Of a DNA stretch of 25,795 bases, positions 17,941 through 25,795 are shown in pieces. This DNA comes from Tubiluchus corallicola (Eukaryota; Priapulida; Priapulimorpha; Priapulimorphida; Tubiluchidae). Positions within the stretch are counted from its first letter, which is position 1. Each line of letters starts with the position of its first letter. The translations under genes and the position numbers were made by a program. The notes beneath the pieces are model-generated. The model worked only from the letters and a program-made list of their open reading frames with translations. It was not told where the DNA came from and ran no database searches. The DNA lies in the NCBI GenBank assembly GCA_030141605.1, contig JAQGDQ010000848.1, positions 62,249 to 88,043 of the forward strand. Direction: 5' to 3'.

Positions 17941-18116
17941 ACTTACTTACTTCTCACTTACTCACTCACTTACTTACTTACTTACTTACTTACTCACTTA
18001 CTTACTACAGCACCTGGTATTCGGCGATCACCCATCCAAGTACTAACCAGGCTCTACGTTGCTTAACTTCGGTGATCAGACGAGAACCGGTGTTTTCAAC
18101 GTGATTTGGCCGTAGT
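17941..18116 (-). pseudogene. 5S rRNA retrocopy with (TAAG)n tail
   Basis: On the minus strand, 18116-18005 is a nearly full 5S-like sequence from ACTACGGCCAAATCACG through the TTGGATGGGTGATCG C-box region to GGTGCTGTAG. About 65 bases of TAAG/TGAG tetranucleotides follow directly (18004-17941). Unlike the SINE copies, it has no body between head and tail. It lacks the TGGG of GCCTGGGAATACC, a deletion it shares with the copy at 21111, so it derives from that SINE subfamily rather than from a working 5S gene. Confidence 0.85.
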
Positions 18117-18429
18117 GTAGGGAAACACCCTAACAATCGAATAAACTACGAAAAGAAATATCAAATTCCAGTCTGTAACTGACAGCAACTAACAGTGCGT
18201 AACAAACCGTAACGTTTCTCGTGGCATTTTTACCTGATGAGGTGACAAACCTCACAGAGAACATCCAGCAGAACGTTTCATTCAAGATTGTGTCTTGTGA
18301 TCAGCTACGCGTTATGTACAATCATGACCGTGAAAGCACTACCTTAGAATTTGCTAAGAAATTAGTTATATAACCAACATAATATCTCTAACAACAATAT
18401 TATTTCCAGGATTTTGCTGACTTACTTCT
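18117..18429. other. Nothing recognised
   Basis: Mixed sequence with a small hairpin (gaggtgacaaacctc, about 18239-18253). No open frame or known RNA. Confidence 0.45.
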
Positions 18430-18690
18430 CATCATCATCATACGCCCGTCACGTCTATTGTAGACATTGGGTAGGCAGATATCTAAAATAAAAAAAATCT
18501 GCCTTCAGACAGCTAAAAGCAGCGCTGGACCTGAGTAGCAAATCGGTATACCACCGAGAAAATTCTCTCAGGCCGGATTTCATCTGTCAGACTGCTTCGA
18601 GGAAGGATGTATGTGCCTTCGAACTTTCTACGTTTTGAAAAAACAAAGTCATACAGGTCGCGACTGTTTGTGCATTTCCTAAATAATATG
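18430..18690 (-). mobile_element. LINE/SINE 3' end, copy 1
   Basis: On the minus strand the sequence ends ...caatagacgtgacgggcgta followed by (TGA)n at 18441-18430. The first about 90 bases match the two other copies; farther in (18521-18690) it differs from them. A simple (TGA)n tail is typical of non-LTR retroposons. A 64-codon minus frame (18513-18707) has no recognisable reverse transcriptase motif, so I do not assign a clade. Confidence 0.65.
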
Positions 18691-18695
18691 TGTAA

Positions 18696-18851
18696 CATCA
18701 TCATCATACGCCCGTCACGTCTATTGTAGATATTGGCAGGCAGAATTCTAAAATAAAAGAAATCTGCCTTCAGACAGGTAAACGCAGCAGTAATCCAGCA
18801 AAAAACTAGACACTGCTACGCCAGTGGCTTGTCAACACCACTTCCGTTAAT
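18696..18851 (-). mobile_element. LINE/SINE 3' end, copy 2 (left arm of inverted repeat)
   Basis: Same 3' end as copy 1, continuing through ctgccttcagacaggtaaac, gcagcagtaatccagc and ccagtggcttgtcaacacca. It is the inverted counterpart of 19266-19435 at high identity over about 155 bases. Confidence 0.8.
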
Positions 18852-19265
18852 GACTTACTTCTAAACAACTTAAAATAATCAGCAAGACAAGTTTCCATGC
18901 CCTTTTAATAATCGTATGGGTACCTTCGGTACTTTGTTTTTCGAAACTTGCTCGTCCATTTACCGTTTCTTCAAAATTCTTGCGTTGCGTCCGAACTGCA
19001 TAATAAAAGTTCTCATGATGGCTAAACAAAATTGGACGACCGGCTTATTATTTTAATTTTGTAAACTTCAGAATAAGGACTTTCCTGGACAGACTTCATG
19101 ACCTTACTGAATGGTAACCAAGAAACCGTTGCTACCAACACATCGAGGACGTCATTAAAAACGTCACGCAATTTAATACCAGCTTTGCCGTACTGGATAT
19201 TTTAAAAGTAGTTTTATACCAAATGCACTTTTTAATTATCAGTAAGTCCATTACTATTGCATACA
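18852..19265. other. Spacer between inverted arms, nothing recognised
   Basis: Single-copy AT-rich sequence. The minus-strand frame at 18847-19029 has no recognisable domain. Confidence 0.5.
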
Positions 19266-19435
19266 GTATACATATTAAGCGGAAGTGGTGCTGACAAGCC
19301 ACTGGCGTAGCAGTGTCTAGTTTTTTTTGCTGGATTACTGCTGCGTTTACCTGTCTGAAGGCAGATTTCTTTTATTTTAGAATTCTGCCTGCCCAATGTC
19401 TACAATAGACGTGACGGGCGTATGATGATGATGAT
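19266..19435 (+). mobile_element. LINE/SINE 3' end, copy 3 (right arm of inverted repeat)
   Basis: Plus-strand copy ending gacgtgacgggcgtatgatg plus (ATG)n at 19422-19435. With 18696-18851 it makes a long inverted repeat. Two independent insertions in opposite orientation, or one foldback element, would both explain this. Confidence 0.8.
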
Positions 19436-19484
19436 ACTAGCCTAAAAACGTTTGAGACGAAGTCCCTCCATAGTTGACATTTAG

Positions 19485-19637
19485 GCTGCTGTTGTTGTTG
19501 TTATCATCGTCGTCGTCGTTGTCGTCGTCGTCGTCATCGTCGTCGCTGTCGCTGCTCTTATTGTTGCTGATGTTTCTGTCGTTACTGCTGCTGCTTTGCG
19601 AGTGCTGCTACTCTTGCTAGCGCTAATATTATTATTT
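19485..19637 (+). repeat. Degenerate trinucleotide array (GTT/CGT/CTG)n
   Basis: gttgttgttatcatcgtcg grades into cgtcgtcgtcgttgtcgtc and ctgctgctttgcg, with many interruptions. It is probably an old microsatellite seeded next to the (ATG)n tail of the retroposon just upstream. Confidence 0.85.
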
Positions 19638-21110
19638 TGATAGGTGGCTAAATACAAGAATAATAGTTAAGACATTAAGTAAATTTTCAAAATTACGATA
19701 TAGTTAACACTGTTTAATGACAAAATATTGCAACTCATAAAGTACGGATTAATTTCACAGACTAGAATCACTAGATCAACTGTAAATTTTTGCTTTATGG
19801 CAATAGTAGCAACAACCCTACATGCAAACGAGCAATGAGCACTGGAAACAAAACTGTTAACTTTTTGCTTATGTAAAGAAACCTCTATCAGGACTATTCA
19901 TTTTATTAAGCAATCATTAAACATGCAGTTGTTGGGCTATGCATCCAAAATATAGGCCTGTACACAAATATTGTTTCCTGGCAAGCCTATGTTAAACCTC
20001 TACCGGTCCTGTTCTGCATCACCACTGAGAAATTAGTTAGTCTTGGAAAAGGAAAAGGAAAACCTAGTGACGTAACAACTTATCTGGGTTGATACCTCAA
20101 ACAGCAACAGCATTTGACCTGACATCACTTTATTTTGGATTCGAATCCAAATTGACATACTGTTTTCCAGCACCTTACTTTTTCATTTAATCAGCCATGT
20201 TTTAATTGTTTTAACATGTTATTAAAATAACACATAAACCGATGCGTTTACTAATTTTGGCTACTCGCAGTCAAAAATACTCAAGAGAAATAAATGTGAT
20301 TACGGTTAACAATGCAAACGATAAAAATAAAAATTAATTATAGAAAAATAATCCACACTATTCAGTTCAATGTTTACTCAAAACTTTATCACAAGACTAA
20401 TGCAGTTTGTAAAACAATCCCTCATGTCAGTGAGAAAAAGGTGTTGTTTTTTAATGCTAAAAAAATTATTAAATACATGAAAGAGCCACCCTCTAAAATT
20501 TTGCTCAACAAACTTGCTAAAGCAAAGGAACTTCGGAAAGGCTCGATGATCTATATATACTTAAAAACATCTGGTTTTGGGTATGCAAAATGTTTATGAC
20601 CGAATCTTGAACGATCCTTGAATTATGGTAAGCCATGCTGGAGGTGCAAATGTTTTAGTCCATTACCCCTTCCCAAGGTAGTATATGCATTAGATGTCAC
20701 AATATATTAGACTGTAGCTCAACAAGCTAGACTACTTTTTCTACTCTGACATTGTATAGGTGGAACTTGTTATGTACACACGTCTCTGTTACATTTAAAA
20801 TTTGACTTATATTATACTGCTACCTTTTACTGACATTCCGGCTTCTTCTCGACTCAATATTGGACCAACAATGTATGTATGCATTTTAGCTTTTTAGTGT
20901 AACGTAGTGATCTGTAGCCCTTATTTTTCTAGCACTTATTTCAGTAGTTTTGTAGAGGTAGTAATTGTAGACTACAGAAAATTTGTACTTTTTGCAGAAT
21001 AAACTAACATAGATATGGGAACGCCAGAACTAATAACTAAAATCTGTCGTTGAGTTAAGGCCAGCTAATATGATTAACTCATTTGTACCAATGTGTCCCA
21101 TGTACCCATA
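19638..21110. other. No gene recognised; one 18-bp perfect palindrome
   Basis: About 1.5 kb without a recognisable gene. TTTGGATTCGAATCCAAA at 20134-20151 is a perfect palindrome. A 95-codon Lys/Ile-rich frame (20312-20599) starts with ATG but matches no family I know, and its composition simply follows the AT content. Confidence 0.5.
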
Positions 21111-21602
21111 ACTACGGCCAAATCACGTTGAAAACACCGGTTCTCGTCTGATCACCGAAGTTAAGCAACGTAGAGCCTGGTTAGTACTTGGATGGGTGAC
21201 CGCCGAATACCAGGTGCTGTAGGCTTGCGGGACGCTGTATCTCGACACTAGGCGGAGGAGCTGCACAAGCAGCCAATGGCTAGAGGGCGGAGGAGGTCTA
21301 GTGACCCAATGGCCATGTGTAGAGGAGTAAACCTTCTAAATCAGGAGTGGAGCTCCGAAGGCGGACCGGTGCAGCATGCTCACTGACTCCGGCAGCTCCT
21401 GCAGTCAACCTGGTGCCAAACGTATCGTCCCGCTTTCCTTTTTACTACACCAGCGAGGAAGAGAGGGGGTTCCTGTTGTCTGGGCAACTCAGGGTCTCCA
21501 TACACCTTGCCCACCAGGCGTGCGCCCTGGAGACGTTCAAGGATCGGACTCTCTTGGCGCACATTCCATTGTCTTCCGAAACAGAAGGATGCCAACAACA
21601 AG
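21111..21602 (+). mobile_element. Full-length 5S-rRNA-headed SINE, plus strand
   Basis: Head 21111-21226 starts ACTACGGCCAAATCACG and carries the internal pol III promoter elements: A-box region GTTAAGCAACG (21160) and C-box region TTGGATGGGTGACC (21189). It ends GGTGCTGTAGGCTT. A body of about 375 bases follows, containing ggcggaggagctgcacaagc, ggagctccgaaggcgga and ggaagagagggggttcctgt. The end is gaaggatgccaacaacaag, equivalent to the (CCAA)n-tailed end of the 7965-8493 copy. The head lacks TGGG of the canonical GCCTGGGAATACC. The open frames on both strands here (21347-21699, 21380-21642) are artefacts of the body. No clear target duplication, so it is older than the intron 4 copy or its ends are eroded. 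Confidence 0.9.
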
Positions 21603-22357
21603 TAGGTTTGGGTTTAACATTATGAAAAACTATCGCAAGCAAGCTGTGGTCGGTCTTTTAGAACCTGCATGCACAAAAGCTAATACGGCCGTAACGTGAG
21701 GTAGTAACATTGATATATTACATGTGCGCAATAAATTAATGAATGAGATTAGTTTGGCCATATTGTATAACACCAACTTTTAGGATATTTTGTCTTACAA
21801 GACTATTTTCAAAGACGTATGTGACAATATTAGCCTTATTGCAGCTGTACTTGTAGTAGCAGTAAGTTGAAAGTGTTGCAGTAATTAATTCAGTTTCATA
21901 TCATTTGGGTGTAAACGTCCTTATGTATATACGCGAGTTGCAAAACTTTTCATAATTTACCATTTAGATGCTTCTTAGGCAACCAGATTAATTGAAACAA
22001 TGTTGTAAATAGTACAATTTTATGTAAGCGGGACATTGCTAACAGCATACACCAGCTCAGAAAACATACAAGGTTTCATTAATTCGGATACGTAGAAAAC
22101 CTAATTAAGTAACGGTTAAACTTTAGTGATTTTCTAAACTTAAATCAATTAGCGGTGGGTTAAACGTTTAAACTGTTAACCATCTCAGCCTTACTTATTG
22201 CTAATTACTCTTAACAAACAATCAGCTGGGATCATATCATCATTGCAGGGTGTAAACACGTGAGTTTTCTTTTGTTTGTTTTTGTCTAACAAAGTTATTT
22301 TCAAAGTTGTTGGCTCTAATACAGCCATACCTTTTGTAGTACAAACCGTTCTAATGC
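21603..22357. other. Nothing recognised
   Basis: AT-rich sequence without open frames, RNA genes or repeat ends that I can identify. Confidence 0.5.
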
Positions 22358-22655
22358 AAATCAAGAAGATTCTCGTATTTTCTCCTCGAAAGCCATTATG
22401 AATTAATGAAGCCCCATTACGGAACGCATCAGTGTCATTCCTTTAGCATCAGATTTTATTGCTCAAGTTAATCTGAAATGCTAATGAGATTTAAGTCCCC
22501 AAAATGTTGCACGGAAATCAAGTAAATCACCTGTTTTTCTCCCAAAGCCATTATGCATAATTGCGCCCATTACGAAACGCAGTGTGCTCAGCTTCTTCAT
22601 CGCCAGATTTTACCAGTAAATCAAAAGTATGAAGAAATCAAGTCCCCAAAAAGAT
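22358..22655 (+). repeat. Imperfect 150-bp tandem duplication
   Basis: Both units share, in order, aaatcaag, tttctcc, aaagccattatg, cccattacg.aacgca, cagattttay and aagtccccaaaa. Unit 1 starts at 22358 and unit 2 at 22516. A partial third unit, aaatcaagcagattttcttg with ttttctcctcct, lies at 23651-23700, beyond the trinucleotide array. Confidence 0.75.
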
Positions 22656-22791
22656 AACTTACATAAAAAATCAGAACATTTTATCGAGCCAGTGAAAATA
22701 CTCAAGGGTTAAAATCCACTTTTTGGGGTTCGTAAGGGCATTTAGAAGTAAACATCACTTTGGTCCGTAAATCTAGAATTTAGCAGCACCA

Positions 22792-22831
22792 TGTCCAAAA
22801 GAAATACGAATGTGTCAAAAAGAAATACGAA
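22792..22831 (+). repeat. 20-bp tandem pair
   Basis: tgtccaaaagaaatacgaa is followed directly by a second copy with tgtgtcaaaaag in place of tgtccaaaag. Confidence 0.8.
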
Positions 22832-22886
22832 TGACCAAGTTGCCATTTTAACCCTCGACTAAAATATAATTTGAATTTGGTGTTAT

Positions 22887-23431
22887 CTATTATTACTGTT
22901 ATTGTTGTTGTTATTGCTGTTGCTGTTGCTATTGCTGTTGTTATTGCTGTTGCTATTGCTGTTGCTATTGCTGCTGCTGTTGTTGTTTTTATTTTTGTTG
23001 TCGTCGTCGTCGTTGTTGTTGTTATTGCTGCTGCTGTTGCTGTTGTTTTTATTTTTGTTGTCGTTGTCGTTGTCGTTGTCGTCATTGTTGTTGTTGTTGC
23101 TGTTGTTGTTGTTGTTGTTTTTGTTGTTTTTATTTTTGATGTTGTAGTCGTTGTCGTCGTCGTCGTCCTCGTCGCTGTTGTTGTTGTTGCTGTTGCTGTT
23201 ACTATTGCTGTTGCTATTGCTGCTGTTGTTGTTGCTGTTGTTGTTGCTGTTGCTATTGCTATTACTATTGCTGCTGCTATCGCAGTTGCTGTTGTTGTTT
23301 TTGTTGTTTTTATTTTTGTTGTTATTGTCGTTGTCGTTGTCGTCGTCGTTGATGTTGTTGTTGCTGCTGTTGCTGTTGTTGTTGTTGTTGTTGTTGTTGT
23401 TATTGTTGTTGTTGTTGTCATCTGTTGTTGT
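22887..23431 (+). repeat. 545-base compound trinucleotide array
   Basis: Successive triplets are mainly GTT, GCT, ATT and GTC, with TTT at regular interruptions. The block gttgtttttatttttgttgt recurs several times (about 22980, 23042, 23112, 23297), showing segmental duplication inside the array. All + frames and two - frames stay open because no stop codon can be formed from these triplets. The poly-Val/Ala/Ile, poly-Leu, poly-Thr and poly-Asn/Ser frames are therefore not genes. Confidence 0.96.
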
Positions 23432-23700
23432 AGACAAATAGCTAAGTCTATTTTAGACGTGCGTAGGCACAAAGCTGTTCTGTCTGTTATCAAGATGTCG
23501 GGAACGCCTTTAGTAGTTTACGTATATCCCAGTGAAAATAAATATTTACTTAAATCTGATTGCTCCTGTTTCTGCGATACCAAGAGGCTTGTTGGTAATG
23601 CTTGTTGATGGTCTTTGAAGAAATAGGGTTTCTTATTCCAAAAAAGACAGGCAAATCAAGCAGATTTTCTTGTTTTCTCCTCCTCGTTATGTATAACAGA

Positions 23701-23940
23701 GATAATATATGGAAAAGTATTCAAAAAAAGAGTCAGCCTCCTTTGTTGCTGGTAAACTGGTAAATCCTGAGATTTAAATTGCCCTTGATAATTCATTGGT
23801 AAATCGGAAATACCAATAAGACTCAAACTCAGAAACGATTAGCATCATAAACCCTATTTAAATAAATAAAATTTAACCAAAGTACGAGAATTGTAACATA
23901 CGTATTTGTGGGCCAAGCTGAGCAAGCACTTCAGGTGCGT
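23701..23940. other. Nothing recognised
   Basis: AT-rich sequence between the third unit of the 150-bp duplication and the next LINE tail. Confidence 0.45.
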
Positions 23941-24690
23941 CTATGAACTATGAACTATGAATTTATTTTCACACATCAAAAAATACAATATCAAACACAT
24001 TAATAAACTTTAAATAAAATGATTTGAGTAGTGCGAGGTGAGTGTACGACCATACGGTCATTAACACACCCACCTTACTTAAATGAAAAAATGATTATAG
24101 TTATGCATGCTTCTGTAGATAACTCAATTTAATTAAGGATGAAGTAAATGATGTAATAAATGGGCTATGGTGAGGGGGGGGGCAAATTATAAGAATATTA
24201 GTGATTGTTTCGCAAAATTAATGTTACAATAATATATTAATTTTTTTTTATATCACTGGTATTTGGTGGTTATAAACTAAGAGCATTTTCCAAGTGGAAA
24301 CAGCTATAGATATTGGCTGCGATGAATGAGTAATTTCATTTTAATTGATTTATACCTTTTATTAATAAAGTAACAAAGGTCGTATATACCTATTTGTAAA
24401 AGAAAAACATTAGTGCAAAAAGACACACGTGCACAAAAAAGAGAAAAAAACTCTGGTTTTCTACGCCATTGAATATTTAGTAAGTAAAAATATCTTATAT
24501 TGTTTGGTAGCTATTTTTAAAGAAGGAGAGTAAATGATTGTATTGGGTACACTATTCCACAAAATAACTCCGTTGTTCATCATTCCGCATTATTATAGAC
24601 TAAAACTATCGGACGAGAAATCTAACTTGATTCGATGCATAACAACTTAATCTTATAAAGCTGATAGTAGTAGCAGCTTCGATAACATTT
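23941..24690 (-). pseudogene. Second CR1/L2-like LINE remnant
   Basis: Minus-strand translation ending at 24461 reads NNGVILWNSVPNTIIYSPSL then KQYKIFLLTKYSMA and stop. This parallels the LWNSLPTSLIYSSSL C-terminus of the LINE at 5012-5535. Upstream sequence (to about 24690) aligns only with frameshifts and stops, so the copy is older and dead. The 3' UTR contains a short hairpin (gaccatacggtc, 24048-24059) and ends with aaataaattcatagttcata and a 7-bp tandem tail at 23960-23941. Confidence 0.72.
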
Positions 24691-24720
24691 TTACAATGAA
24701 TGTAGCCAAACCATCAGAAT

Positions 24721-25309
24721 AAGAACACACCGCATCCACTGCGTTCTCTCAAAATAAGAACACACCGCATCCACTGCGTTCTCTCAAAATAAGAACACAC
24801 CGCATCCACTGCATTCTCTCAAAATAAGAACACACCGCATCCACTGCGTTCCCTCAAAATAAGAACACACCGCATCCACTGCGTTCTCTCAAAATAAGAA
24901 CAGACCGCATCCACTGCATTCTCTCAAAATAAGAACACACCGCATCCACTGCATTCTCTCAAAATAAGAACACACCGCATCCACTGCATTCTCTCAAAAT
25001 AAGAACAGACCGCATCCACTGCATTCTCTCAAAATAAGAACACACCGCATCCACTGCGTTCTCTCAAAACAAGAAAACACCGCATCCACTGCGTTCTCTC
25101 AAAATAAGAACACACCGCATCCACTGCATTCTCTCAAAATAAGAACACACCGCATCCACTGCGTTCTCTCAAAATAAGAACACACCGCATCCACTGCATT
25201 CTCTCAAAATAAGAACACACCGCATCCACTGCGTTCTCTCAAAATAAGAACACACCGCATCCACTGCGTTCCCTCAAAATAAGAACACACCGCATCCACT
25301 GCGTTCTCT
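24721..25309 (+). repeat. 35-bp minisatellite, 17 units
   Basis: cgcatccactgc recurs exactly every 35 bases from 24731 to 25291. Variation is almost confined to gcgttc/gcattc, ctctc/ccctc and cacacc/cagacc. Each unit can form a weak hairpin (GAAC...GTTC, GCA...TGC). High identity suggests a young or actively homogenised array. Confidence 0.98.
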
Positions 25310-25795
25310 AGTCACTCCTGAATAATCATTTTTGCGGCTCAAGCAGAGGAATTTTAAAACATATTCTAAAGAACTTTCCATACAACGTTATAATTTATTA
25401 CTTAACATTACGCTTGCCAGTTTGAGAGATTCGTGCAAATGAAAAATAAAATTCTTGATGCCTAAAGTACTCGCGCCACTTTGTAAAACCCACTGAATCC
25501 CTATCCCAGTGTGCACCAGTGATTCACCAAAAACATGTTACTGATTTCATTTGACAATACAAAGTGATTTGAACTTTTCCTTAGTTGACGAAGACGAGCT
25601 ACGCCCATGTTCTGAATATTTTTTCAAACTTTGGGAAATGTTATTTAACTTATTTCAAAAAACTTCTCGTTAAAATGGCTGCACCTTACGGACATCACAG
25701 GAGTTTAAGTTTTCAACGTTACACTGCTAACGCAGTCCTGTGTGCAATAAGACAGCATGTAATGGATATGAATTCCTAGAAAATTTTTTCAAGCT
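25310..25795. other. Right end of window; no certain gene
   Basis: A possible splice acceptor (gaacttttccttag, 25571-25584) is followed by two overlapping open frames. One encodes DEDELRPCSEYFFKLWEMLF and stops after 31 codons. The other runs to 25779 and contains an ATG in good context (aaaATGG, 25675) opening MAAPYGHHRSLSFQRYTAN, 34 residues. I recognise neither, and both could be chance. Confidence 0.3.

Noticed and set aside
18005-18116. Functional 5S rRNA gene
   Set aside because: It lacks bases of the conserved GCCTGGGAATACC region, has no T-run terminator after its end, and runs directly into a simple tail.
18513-18707. 64-codon minus-strand frame as a reverse-transcriptase C-terminus
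   Set aside because: It lies in a retroposon 3' region but has no LWNSLP-like or other motif I can name.
20312-20599. 95-codon Lys/Ile-rich protein
   Set aside because: Composition follows local AT content; no domain, and no splice or promoter signal that I can see.
22780-23608. Frames up to 245 codons rich in Val/Ala/Ile, Leu, Thr or Asn
   Set aside because: Trinucleotide array with no stop-forming triplets; most frames are open on both strands.

Overview
The window is AT-rich animal (metazoan) nuclear DNA: split genes with GT-AG introns, non-LTR retrotransposon tails, 5S-rRNA-headed SINEs, cut-and-paste transposon remnants and many tandem arrays. The 5S-like heads are of an invertebrate kind, so an invertebrate is likely, but I cannot name the phylum from the sequence. 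Nothing here is bacterial or viral.

Only one protein-coding gene is convincing. It is the 3' part of an M14A zinc carboxypeptidase (carboxypeptidase A/B family) on the + strand, in five exons: 1527-1631, 2222-2309, 4783-5000, 5995-6076 and 8665-8849. The exons join into 678 bases (225 codons plus stop) without a frame break. Most of the catalytic domain is present. The HxxE zinc-binding exon, the propeptide and the signal peptide are not, so the gene starts left of the window. A poly(A) signal lies 18 bases after the stop.

Each of the four introns carries foreign or repetitive DNA. Intron 1 holds a truncated 5S-headed SINE. Intron 2 holds a piggyBac-like MITE, a TTA/TAG array and a degenerate minisatellite. 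Intron 3 holds a LINE 3' fragment whose tail begins 11 bases after the splice donor. Intron 4 holds a rearranged RTE-type LINE remnant and a full-length 5S-headed SINE with an 11-bp target duplication. Upstream, at 143-656, is a hAT-type MITE with a perfect 8-bp target duplication.

From 8873 to the end I see no convincing gene. The order is: a 73-bp satellite array (9293-10270); a locus present in three diverged copies (10309-15275), one of which has grown a 50-bp minisatellite and a 420-bp pentanucleotide array; a 562-bp MITE with 27-bp inverted repeats (15439-16000); a second piggyBac-like MITE (16405-16767); a 105-bp duplication; a 5S retrocopy with a (TAAG)n tail; three LINE/SINE 3' ends, two forming a 0.7-kb inverted repeat (18430-19435); a full 5S-headed SINE (21111-21602); a 540-base trinucleotide array (22887-23431); a second LINE remnant (23941-24690); and a 17-copy 35-bp minisatellite (24721-25309).

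Most long open reading frames here are translations of simple repeats. The best leads are the specificity-pocket residues and possible tandem splice acceptors of the carboxypeptidase, the 5S-derived SINE family, and the 50-bp minisatellite whose single-copy ancestor is still visible in two paralogous copies.
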